In this document: positions 46,067 to 52,793 of the stretch, in pieces | How the letters are laid out: each line of letters opens with the position of its first letter | How positions within the stretch are numbered: position 1 is the first letter of the stretch | DNA from: Denitratisoma sp. | GTDB taxonomy: Bacteria > Pseudomonadota > Gammaproteobacteria > Burkholderiales > Rhodocyclaceae | Assembly (NCBI GenBank): GCA_032027165.1 | Contig: JAVSMO010000001.1 | Coordinates: forward strand, 1,157,216-1,221,215 | DNA: 64,000 nucleotides | Reading direction: 5' to 3' | Position numbers and translations under genes: made by a program | The notes under the pieces: generated by a model | What the model saw: only the letters and a program-made list of their open reading frames with translations | Databases searched by the model: none | Told to the model about the DNA's origin: nothing

Positions 46067-46473
46067 GCATGCGGCACGCGATCCGACTCACCCGGCCCGA
46101 TGCCGAACGCCTCGCCCACATGGCAGAAGCGCTGAAATCGCAGTCGCAGCGCATCCAGAGGCAGTTGCATGTCCTGGACGAGCTGATGACGATGGCGCGT
46201 CTGATGGAATCGTCCGACACGCCGGGCAACGTGGTCACCCTGGACTCGCGCATCCGCATCGAGGATGTCCTCTCGGGCACCTCGAAGGAGATCGAGCTGG
46301 TCTTCCCGGAAGAGGCCGATCCGCCCGCCGGAAGGTTGTCGGTGCTGTCCGCCATCGGCTGCGCCGTGCTGGGACGCGCGGTGGGCGACGCCGTGGTGGT
46401 GGAGACGGAACGGGGCAACCTGCAGTTGCGGATCGCCGCGCTGGTCTACCAGCCCGAGGCCTCGCTCACATAG
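46063..46473 (+). CDS. Divergent Rnk/GreA-like protein, copy 2
   Basis: A 136-residue protein with an N-terminal helical region (AEALKSQSQRIQRQLHVLDEL) and a Gre/Rnk-type C-terminal domain, NVVTLDSRIRIEDVLSG followed by KEIELVFPEEADPPAGRLSV. It is similar in layout to copy 1 but clearly diverged, with a longer coiled region. Start and stop overlap (ATGA) with copy 1 suggests coupled translation of a pair acting on RNA polymerase. Function is inferred from the fold only. Confidence 0.75.
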   Translation: MSMRHAIRLTRPDAERLAHMAEALKSQSQRIQRQLHVLDELMTMARLMESSDTPGNVVTLDSRIRIEDVLSGTSKEIELVFPEEADPPAGRLSVLSAIGCAVLGRAVGDAVVVETERGNLQLRIAALVYQPEASLT

Positions 46474-46481
46474 GCGGACGC

Positions 46482-47006
46482 ATGGAGCATTCCGAGTTTC
46501 CCATCGAGCAACTGGTGCAGCTTACCTCGAGCCCGTTCCAGATGGGCTTCGCCCGCCAGGTCATGCGCGTGCTGCATCCCTCCGACCTGATCGCCTTCGA
46601 GGCCACCCTGGAAGGGCTGCTGATGCGCGCGCAAAACGAAGACGCCCTGGCCCAGCCGATGGCCATGCTGTGCGATCTCTACGGCGACGATTTGAAGCTG
46701 CTGCCGCCCAGGGTTCGCTACATGAGCCTTGGCAACCGGGTGTACGAGCCGATCATGCTCCTGCGCGTTCGCACCGCCCCCCGCCACCTGGATGCCGTGC
46801 GCAACGACCTCGCCGGCCGCAAGCTGAAAATCCTCGAGGAACATGAGCATCCCAGCGTGTGCGTGCTGCGCGCCGAGGGACCGCTGCGCAACCTGCTCGG
46901 CTACGGCGAGTCGCTGGCGAAGCTGACCGAGGACAAGGCACTCCACTGGATCTGGCTGGACCGCTACGTCCCGCAGGACGAACCGCCCGGCGACCGCGCG
47001 GCCTGA
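46482..47006 (+). CDS. Unknown protein with an EF-G domain V-like C-terminal half
   Basis: A 174-residue protein. Residues about 88-162 line up by eye with the C-terminal domain V of elongation factor G: YEPIMLLRVRTAPRHLDAV matches the EPIM stretch, NDLAGRKLKI matches the DL-RR region, and RAEGPLRNLLGYGESLAKLT matches the conserved PL-x-MFGY-x-T-x-LRS-LT region, followed by WIWLDRYVP. The N-terminal 87 residues are helical and not recognised; no GTPase domain is present. It lies eight bases after the tandem Rnk-like genes, suggesting a shared role at the transcription-translation machinery, which is inference. Confidence 0.7.
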   Translation: MEHSEFPIEQLVQLTSSPFQMGFARQVMRVLHPSDLIAFEATLEGLLMRAQNEDALAQPMAMLCDLYGDDLKLLPPRVRYMSLGNRVYEPIMLLRVRTAPRHLDAVRNDLAGRKLKILEEHEHPSVCVLRAEGPLRNLLGYGESLAKLTEDKALHWIWLDRYVPQDEPPGDRAA

Positions 47007-47024
47007 ACGCGTCTCGCGCCCGAT

Positions 47025-47705
47025 TCAGTTTCGCCCCGCCGGGCCTGCCGCACGGCTGCTCCGGCGCCGATGCAGCAGGTGGCCGGCGGCGACGATCAGG
47101 ACGATGGCCAGCAGCAGCGCCCACGGCGCCAGGCGGTCGAAGGTCGCCGCCCAGGCGTTCAGTTCGTTCAGCAGCAGGGCCCACAGGCTGATGGCCACGT
47201 AGGTGGTCGTCAGTACGATGGCGAGGTTCACCCACGGGCGCAGGCCGATCAGGAAGCCGATGATCGAGCCGACCACCGGCCCGGTCATCCAGAACGGCAC
47301 GAAGACGAAGACGATCAGGCCGGCGATGCCGAACTTGCGCACCATGCCGCCGCGCATTTCGGCCGCCTCGCGCATGCGGGCGACGAAGGACTTCAGCGCC
47401 GGCAGGTCGAGCAGGTGTCGCCAGCCGAGGACGAACAGCGGGTAGAAGACGAGAACGTGCAGGGTCTCGACCAGCATGTTGAGGGGCACCACCTGCAGGT
47501 GGCTCATGCCGCTGGCGTAGCCGAAGCTCATGCCCGCCCCCGGGCCGATCAGCAGGTTGAGCCCGGTCATCGCGGCGTACTGGAGGATGTCGTCCGGGAA
47601 CAGGGTCCAGCCGATGCCGAAGCCGAGCAGCAGCAGGCCGGCCAGGACCAGGCCGGCGACCAGCATGTAGCCTTCCGCGCTTTCTAGGATCGCCCGCTTC
47701 TGCAT
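47025..47705 (-). CDS. Putative small multidrug exporter-type membrane protein (COG2426-like)
   Basis: A 226-residue integral membrane protein with about five hydrophobic segments. GMVRKFGIAGLIVFVFVPF, then TGPVVGSIIGFLIGLRPWV resemble the Sm_multidrug_ex family. The C-terminus is Arg-rich and cytoplasmic. The family assignment is from memory and substrate is unknown. It stands alone, convergent with the EF-G-like gene. Confidence 0.65.
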   Translation of the reverse strand: MQKRAILESAEGYMLVAGLVLAGLLLLGFGIGWTLFPDDILQYAAMTGLNLLIGPGAGMSFGYASGMSHLQVVPLNMLVETLHVLVFYPLFVLGWRHLLDLPALKSFVARMREAAEMRGGMVRKFGIAGLIVFVFVPFWMTGPVVGSIIGFLIGLRPWVNLAIVLTTTYVAISLWALLLNELNAWAATFDRLAPWALLLAIVLIVAAGHLLHRRRSSRAAGPAGRN

Positions 47706-47861
47706 GTCGTCAGGAAAAATGGCTACAGGCCCCGTGCGCCTTGCCGCTGTCGCGCGGATTCTACAGGCCGCCAGACGCTCCGGCGCCCCGCACGGGCCGA
47801 TTTTTCAGAACGGGCCCGAATTCGGCTATGCTGCCGCGTCCGCAACAGCCTGGATATCCAA

Positions 47862-48944
47862 ATGACCATCGCAATGTTTGTGCTCGGCCTGGCCATGCTG
47901 GTCGCCGGCGCCCAGCTCCTGGTGCGCGGCGCCTCGAAGCTGGCACTGTCGTTCGGCATTTCCCCGCTGGTGGTGGGGCTCACCGTGGTCGCCTTCGGCA
48001 CCAGTGCGCCGGAGATGGCCGTGTCGGTGCGCTCTTCCTGGGGCGGCCAGGTGGATATCGCGCTGGGCAACGTGGTCGGCAGCAACATCTTCAACGTGCT
48101 CTTCATCCTCGGCCTCTCGGCGCTGGTGGCGCCCCTGCTGGTGGCGCCGCAGCTGATCCGCCAGGAGGTGCCGCTGATGATCGGCGCCTCGCTGCTGGTG
48201 TTCGGAGTGGCCCTCGATGGCGGCATCGGCCGCGCCGACGGCGCCCTGCTGTTCGGCCTGCTCGCCGCCTACACGGTTTTCCTCATCCGGCAGAGCCGAC
48301 GGGAGAGCCGGGCGACGCAGGACGAATACGCGCAGGAATTCGCCGCGCCGGCCGCCGGCGCCTGGGATCGTCACTGGGCGGTGCAGCTGGCGCTGATCGG
48401 CGGCGGACTGGCGCTGCTGGTGCTCGGCGCCAACTGGCTGGTCGATGCGGCGGTGAGTTTCGCCCGCGCGCTGGGCCTCTCGGAGATGGTGATCGGCCTG
48501 ACCATCGTCGCCGCCGGGACTTCGATGCCCGAGGTGGCCACCTCGCTCGTCGCCACGCTGCGCGGCGAGCGCGACATTGCCGTCGGCAACGTCATCGGCA
48601 GCAACACCTTCAACCTGCTCGGCGTGCTCGGCCTCTCCAGCCTGGCGGCGCCGCACGCCCTGCCGGTGCCGCCGGCGATGCTCAACTTCGACCTTCTCGT
48701 GATGATCGGCGTCGCGCTGGCCTGCCTGCCGATCTTTTTCACGGGGCACGTCATCGCGCGCTGGGAAGGCGCGCTCTTCCTGGCCTATTTCTTCGCCTAC
48801 ACGGCCTACCTGCTGCTGGCATCGCAGCAGCACGACCTGCTCGACACCTTCGGCACGGCGATGACAACCGTGGTCATCCCCCTCACCGCCGTCACGCTGA
48901 CGGTGTTCGCGGCGCGCCACTGGCGCGAAAGGCATCAGGACTGA
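47862..48944 (+). CDS. Calcium/sodium antiporter family protein (CaCA, YrbG-like)
   Basis: Cation:cation antiporter of 360 residues with the two inverted alpha-repeats: VAFGTSAPEMAVSV with GNVVGSNIFNVLFILG, and AAGTSMPEVATSLVATL with GNVIGSNTFNLLGVLG. About ten hydrophobic segments are visible. A role in Ca2+/Na+ exchange is expected. Its last ten bases overlap the convergent cupin gene. Confidence 0.93.
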   Translation: MTIAMFVLGLAMLVAGAQLLVRGASKLALSFGISPLVVGLTVVAFGTSAPEMAVSVRSSWGGQVDIALGNVVGSNIFNVLFILGLSALVAPLLVAPQLIRQEVPLMIGASLLVFGVALDGGIGRADGALLFGLLAAYTVFLIRQSRRESRATQDEYAQEFAAPAAGAWDRHWAVQLALIGGGLALLVLGANWLVDAAVSFARALGLSEMVIGLTIVAAGTSMPEVATSLVATLRGERDIAVGNVIGSNTFNLLGVLGLSSLAAPHALPVPPAMLNFDLLVMIGVALACLPIFFTGHVIARWEGALFLAYFFAYTAYLLLASQQHDLLDTFGTAMTTVVIPLTAVTLTVFAARHWRERHQD

Positions 48945-49300
48945 TCGAGAATTTCAGTGTCTTCGTGCCGGTAGGCCGGGCTGCAGCAGCAGAGAATGTG
49001 CAACGCCTGCGTGCCGGTCGCCTCGATGCAGTGCGGCGTTCCGGGCGAAATCAGCGCCGTGTCGCCGGGACTGACTTTTATCTTTTCCTCGCCGAGCGTG
49101 AGCAGACCTTCGCCCGAGGTAACGTGGTAGAGCTCCTCGGTCTCGCGGTGACGATGCAGCAGCGTGCGCGTACCGGCCGGCACGACGGCCTCGGCCAGGC
49201 TCTGGTTGCGGCTGCCGTGCAGGTCGGGGTGCATCAGTTCGCGGATCTCGGAGCCGTCCTTGGTGACGTAGGGTTCGACGTCGGCGTGGCGGGTCTTCAT
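48935..49300 (-). CDS. Cupin-domain protein
   Basis: A 121-residue single-domain cupin. The metal-binding motifs are present: LHRHRETEELYHVTSGEG and PGDTALISPGTPHCIEATG. The start at 49300 overlaps the photolyase stop (ATGA), so it is the third gene of the MerR-phr-cupin unit. Substrate unknown. Two adjacent cysteines near the end are unusual (ILCCCSP). Confidence 0.87.
   Translation of the reverse strand: MKTRHADVEPYVTKDGSEIRELMHPDLHGSRNQSLAEAVVPAGTRTLLHRHRETEELYHVTSGEGLLTLGEEKIKVSPGDTALISPGTPHCIEATGTQALHILCCCSPAYRHEDTEILDQS
49071..49078 (+). repeat. CTGACTTT motif copy 11
   Basis: On the non-coding strand of the cupin gene, context GGGACTGACTTTTATC; the gene uses rare codons ATA, AAA and AGT here. 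Confidence 0.65.
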
Positions 49301-50724
49301 GGGCGGGCCTTCCTGTAGAGCGCCAGGGCGCGTTCGCGCTGGACGGCGTGGTCGACCACCGGCGCGGGATAGTCTCGGCCGATGACGCAGCCGATGGCGG
49401 CCTGCTCGACCGGACTCATGCGCCACGGCGCGTGGATGGATTTTACCGGGACGTTCGCCAGTTCCGGCACGTAACGGCGGATGAACTCCCCCTGCTTGTC
49501 GAACTTCTCCGACTGCGCGACGGGATTGAAGATGCGGAAATAAGGCTGGGCGTCGCAGCCGGTCGAGGCCGCCCACTGCCAGTTGCCGTTGTTGGCGGCA
49601 AGGTCGAAGTCGTTGAGCTTCGCCGCGAAGTACTGCTCGCCCCAGCGCCAGTCCACCAGCAGGTCCTTGACCAGGAACGAGGCGACCACCATGCGCAGCC
49701 GGTTGTGCATGTTGCCGCTGGCGTTCAGCTGGCGCATGGCGGCATCGACCAGCGGGTAGCCGGTGCGCCCCTCTCGCCAGGCCGCAAACAGGGCTTCGTC
49801 GTTCGGCCAGGGGATGTCCGCAAACTGCGGCCGGAAGGCCTCCCGCGCCGCGCGCGGGTGATGGTGCAGCACCTGGAAGAAGAAGTCGCGCCAGATCAGT
49901 TCCGCCAGCCAAAGGTCAGCCCCCGCGGTGCGGCGTTCGCGCGCCGCGTGCACCAGGCGGCGGATGGAGATCGTGCCGAAACGGTTGTGGATGGCGAGTC
50001 CCGAGCCGGCATCGAGCGCCGGGTAGTCGCGCTGCTCGTGGTAGGCGTCGATGCGGCCGAGGAAGGCCGCCAGGGTTTCCTGGGCGCCCGTCTCGCCCGG
50101 CCGGATGCCCGAAGCGGCGAGATCGGTCGGTGCGAAGCCGAGTTCGTTCAGCTCAGGCAGGTGCGTCTCGTGCGGCGGCCGCGCCAGGCGCTTCAGATTC
50201 GCCTCGTCCAGCCGCGGCGCCAGTTCCGCCTCGCCGACCAGCTTCAGCCAGGCATTCTTGTAGGGCGTGAACACCGTGAACGGCCGTCCGCCCTGGGTGA
50301 GCAGCTCGCTCCCGGCGAAGACCACCGTGTCCTTGACGGCAGTGAAGCCGATGCCTGAAGCGCGCAGCCGCTCGGCCACCTCGTCGTCGCGCACCGCCGC
50401 CGGCTCGTAATCCTCCGCTGCGACCACTTCCCCCACGCCAAGGTCGGCCGCCAGCCTGGGCAGCACATCGCGCGCGCGCCCGTGCAGCACGATCAGGTCG
50501 CCGCCCGCCTCCCGCAGTCGCTCGCGCAGCTCGCGCACGGAATTCCAGATGAAATCCACGCGCCGGTCGGTGCGCGATGCCAGTGGGTCGAGGATCTCTG
50601 TGTCGAAGACGAAGGCGCAGAAGACGCGCTCGTGTTTCTCCAGCGCATGGCCGAGCGCGGCATTGTCGTCCAGGCGCAGGTCGCGGCGCAGCCAGGCCAG
50701 CGCGCCGCCTTGGCGCGGGGCCAT
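49297..50724 (-). CDS. phrB: Deoxyribodipyrimidine photolyase
   Basis: Light-driven repair of UV pyrimidine dimers. The 475-residue protein has the antenna domain (ALAWLRRDLRLDDNAALG near residue 8) and the C-terminal FAD domain with MRQLNASGNMHNRLRMVVAS and WRWGEQYFAAKLNDFDLAAN, then NNGNWQWAASTGCDAQPYF, as in class I CPD photolyases. It follows the MerR gene by two bases; the antenna cofactor is probably a folate, which fits folE2 in the facing operon. Confidence 0.95.
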   Translation of the reverse strand: MAPRQGGALAWLRRDLRLDDNAALGHALEKHERVFCAFVFDTEILDPLASRTDRRVDFIWNSVRELRERLREAGGDLIVLHGRARDVLPRLAADLGVGEVVAAEDYEPAAVRDDEVAERLRASGIGFTAVKDTVVFAGSELLTQGGRPFTVFTPYKNAWLKLVGEAELAPRLDEANLKRLARPPHETHLPELNELGFAPTDLAASGIRPGETGAQETLAAFLGRIDAYHEQRDYPALDAGSGLAIHNRFGTISIRRLVHAARERRTAGADLWLAELIWRDFFFQVLHHHPRAAREAFRPQFADIPWPNDEALFAAWREGRTGYPLVDAAMRQLNASGNMHNRLRMVVASFLVKDLLVDWRWGEQYFAAKLNDFDLAANNGNWQWAASTGCDAQPYFRIFNPVAQSEKFDKQGEFIRRYVPELANVPVKSIHAPWRMSPVEQAAIGCVIGRDYPAPVVDHAVQRERALALYRKARP

Positions 50725-50726
50725 GC

Positions 50727-51632
50727 TCAGGCCGCCGGTGTGCCGGTGCGCCAGACCGCCAGCGCTTCCACCGCCTGCGCCAGTTCGGTGATGAGCCGCA
50801 CGCCGTCCGGTGCGGCGAGCCGCTCGACGCCGGCGCCGCCGGCCCAGATCTCCATGGCGGGCGGCAGCATCTCGCGCAGCTTCTCCAGCAGCGGCAGCAC
50901 CTGACGCTGCGGGAACGCCGACGAGAACGACAGGGCGACGATGTCGGCGCGATGCGCCAGCGCCGCCTGGCGGATGTCGGCCAGCGGCGTCTGCGTGCCG
51001 AGCGAGACGCAGGCCGCGCCCTCCAGCGTGAGCAGCGCCTCGGTCATCAGGATGCCGAGGACGTGCTGCTCCTCGGGCACCGTGGTGAGCAGGACGCGCG
51101 GCCGTCCCGTGCCCGGCGGCAGCGAGGCGATGGCCTGGCGCAGCAGGGCCTGCATCTGTTCCGTGTACAGATGTTCCTCGAAGACCTGTATCTCGCCGCG
51201 CATCCAGGCCTCGCCCACGGCGCGGTTGAGTGCGCTGACCGACTCGAGGACGAACTGCTGCAGGCCCTGGCGGTGCAGGGCTTGCCGCAGCGCGCTGCCC
51301 AGGGCCGGGGTGTCGTGGCTGCGGATCAGTTCGACCACGCCGGCCGCCAGGGCACCCTTGTCTTCCGCCGCGACGGGCGTCTGGGCCGCCCCGGCCAGGC
51401 TGGCCAGGTCCTCATCGGCCGTCGCCAGCAGCTTTCCGGGACGCCAGCCCTGCCCCATCAGGCGCTTGATCAGACGCAGTTTCTCCACCTGTTCAAGGGG
51501 ATAGGCACGCTCGCCGTGCTGGTCGCGTTCGGGCCGGGGGAAGCCGTAGCGGCGCTCCCAGACGCGCAGGGTGTCCTTGCCCAGCCCGGTTTCACGCTCC
51601 ACGGCCGCGATGCTCAGAAAAGTTTTGTTCAT
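50727..51632 (-). CDS. MerR-family regulator with B12-binding photoreceptor domain (CarH/LitR-like)
   Basis: A 301-residue regulator with an N-terminal MerR domain (SIAAVERETGLGKDTLRVWE, RRYGFPRPERD) and a C-terminal cobalamin domain. The diagnostic W-x9-EH motif is intact (W143, E153, H154), as is the lower axial ligand motif E-x-H-x2-G with H190 in PEEQHVLG. Known family members use adenosylcobalamin to repress in the dark and release DNA on illumination. It is divergent from the folE2-cfa operon and upstream of phr. The ATG at 51632 is preceded by AGGA inside the conserved 12-mer. Confidence 0.93.
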   Translation of the reverse strand: MNKTFLSIAAVERETGLGKDTLRVWERRYGFPRPERDQHGERAYPLEQVEKLRLIKRLMGQGWRPGKLLATADEDLASLAGAAQTPVAAEDKGALAAGVVELIRSHDTPALGSALRQALHRQGLQQFVLESVSALNRAVGEAWMRGEIQVFEEHLYTEQMQALLRQAIASLPPGTGRPRVLLTTVPEEQHVLGILMTEALLTLEGAACVSLGTQTPLADIRQAALAHRADIVALSFSSAFPQRQVLPLLEKLREMLPPAMEIWAGGAGVERLAAPDGVRLITELAQAVEALAVWRTGTPAA

Positions 51633-51634
51633 AT

Positions 51635-51647
51635 TTGTCCTGGACAA
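51635..51647 (-). promoter_or_regulatory. Palindrome O1, TTGTCCAGGACAA, overlapping the merR ribosome-binding site
   Basis: Read on the minus strand this is a perfect 6-1-6 palindrome ending three bases before the merR ATG; its AGGA serves as the likely Shine-Dalgarno sequence. It is the first of three copies of the same 12-mer in 207 bases. Confidence 0.65.
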
Positions 51648-51662
51648 TTACTTGACAAGTAA
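51648..51662. promoter_or_regulatory. Palindrome TTACTTGACAAGTAA over the -35 element
   Basis: A perfect 7-1-7 inverted repeat directly next to O1. It contains the TTGACA -35 box of the rightward promoter, the expected place for a repressor site. Confidence 0.6.
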
Positions 51663-51680
51663 AGATCTGATGTCTATATT
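51652..51680 (+). promoter_or_regulatory. Promoter of the folE2-cfa operon
   Basis: Perfect TTGACA (51652-51657) and TATATT (51675-51680) with 17-base spacing. The predicted start is near 51687, before O2 and the small secreted-protein gene. The -35 lies inside a perfect palindrome, so repression by the divergent MerR protein is likely. Confidence 0.75.
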
Positions 51681-51697
51681 AGCCACAAGTTCAATGT

Positions 51698-51710
51698 TTG
51701 TCCAGGACAT
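51698..51710 (+). promoter_or_regulatory. Palindrome O2, TTGTCCAGGACAT, overlapping the ribosome-binding site of the small ORF
   Basis: Second copy of the 12-mer TTGTCCAGGACA. It ends three bases before the ATG at 51714, and its AGGA is well placed as Shine-Dalgarno sequence, exactly as in front of merR. Confidence 0.6.
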
Positions 51711-51713
51711 CAT

Positions 51714-51944
51714 ATGAAAACGGCTCACTCCATTCTATTTGTCGGCGCGCTATTTGCAGCATTCATGGCTGTAGGCATGGAGCAGGCGTCGTCAGCGCCA
51801 CAGGCAGCCGAACCCAGAGGCTGCAGCTTTGTCCAGGACAGCGAAAGCATCCGTCTGATGCTGCTCTATCACAACCCCGTCCGGGGCGCGGTGCCGTCGC
51901 CCTGCGGCAAAGCGCCACCGCGTCCGGACACAGTAGCCGGCTGA
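51714..51944 (+). CDS. Small secreted protein, first gene of the photo-response operon
   Basis: A 76-residue protein with a signal peptide (SILFVGALFAAFMAVGMEQA, cleavage near SSAPQA) and a mature part of about 48 residues holding two cysteines (C37 and C64). I do not recognise it. Its ribosome-binding site and part of its coding sequence carry copies of the TTGTCCAGGACA element. It may be a short protein or partly a leader whose main role is regulatory. folE2 follows after 39 bases. Confidence 0.55.
   Translation: MKTAHSILFVGALFAAFMAVGMEQASSAPQAAEPRGCSFVQDSESIRLMLLYHNPVRGAVPSPCGKAPPRPDTVAG
51829..51841 (+). promoter_or_regulatory. Third TTGTCCAGGACA copy (O3) inside the small ORF
   Basis: The same 12-mer, TTGTCCAGGACAG, recurs 131 bases after O2 within the coding part of the small secreted protein. 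No start codon follows it, so a ribosome-binding role does not explain this copy. Confidence 0.5.
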
Positions 51945-51983
51945 ACAAATGATTTCGACGACCCAACCGCAATGGAGACAAGC

Positions 51984-52793
51984 ATGAACGCACCCGAAAG
52001 AATCTTCCTGCCCGACATCCAGGCCAGCGCCGACCATCGCCAGCAGGCGATCGACAAGGTCGGCGTCAAGGGCCTGCGCTATCCCCTCGCCCTGTTCGAC
52101 GGCCGTGGCCAGGTGCAGCACACCGTGGCCGAGGTCAACATGGCCGTCGGCCTGTCGCACGAAGTGAAGGGCACGCACATGTCGCGCTTCGTCGAGTTGC
52201 TGGAAAAGAAGCGCCCGGCCCTGACCATGGAACGCCTGCTGCGCCTGCTCGACGAGATGCTGCGCCGCCTCGAGGCCGACAGCGGCGAGATCGAGCTGGC
52301 CTTCCCCTACTTCGTCTCCAAGGAGGCGCCGGTCTCCGGCGTCGAGAGCCTGCTCGACTACGACGTCCGCCTGCGCGCGGAAAAGCGCCCGGGCCGCGCC
52401 GCCGAGCTGCACATGGAAGTGGTGGCGCCGGTGACGAGCCTGTGCCCATGCTCGAAGAAGATCTCCGACTACGGCGCCCACAACCAGCGCTCGCACATCA
52501 CGCTGGCCGTGCGCCTGCGCGAACCGATGTCGCCCGACGAACTGCTGCGCCTGGCCGAGGAGGAAGCCTCCTGCGAGGTGTTCGGCCTGCTCAAGCGCCC
52601 GGACGAGAAGTGGGTCACCGAACGCGCCTACGACAACCCGAAGTTCGTCGAGGACCTGGTGCGCGACATCGCCCTGCGCCTGAAGCGCGAGCCGCGCGTC
52701 GCCGCATGGACCGTCAAGTCGGAGAACTTCGAATCCATCCACAACCACTCGGCCTACGCCGAGATCAGCGGCAGCAACGGGGAGGCGGAATGA
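51984..52793 (+). CDS. folE2: GTP cyclohydrolase IB
   Basis: Zinc-independent type GTP cyclohydrolase making dihydroneopterin triphosphate for folate and other pterins. The 269-residue protein has the active-site region PVTSLCPCSKKISDYGAHNQ and NMAVGLSHEVKGTHMSRFVE. The ATG at 51984 has a good GGAG site; an in-frame ATG four codons upstream is the SD itself. FolE2 is usually a zinc-starvation or housekeeping gene; here it is in a light-regulated operon facing photolyase. It overlaps the flavoprotein gene by four bases. Confidence 0.95.
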   Translation: MNAPERIFLPDIQASADHRQQAIDKVGVKGLRYPLALFDGRGQVQHTVAEVNMAVGLSHEVKGTHMSRFVELLEKKRPALTMERLLRLLDEMLRRLEADSGEIELAFPYFVSKEAPVSGVESLLDYDVRLRAEKRPGRAAELHMEVVAPVTSLCPCSKKISDYGAHNQRSHITLAVRLREPMSPDELLRLAEEEASCEVFGLLKRPDEKWVTERAYDNPKFVEDLVRDIALRLKREPRVAAWTVKSENFESIHNHSAYAEISGSNGEAE

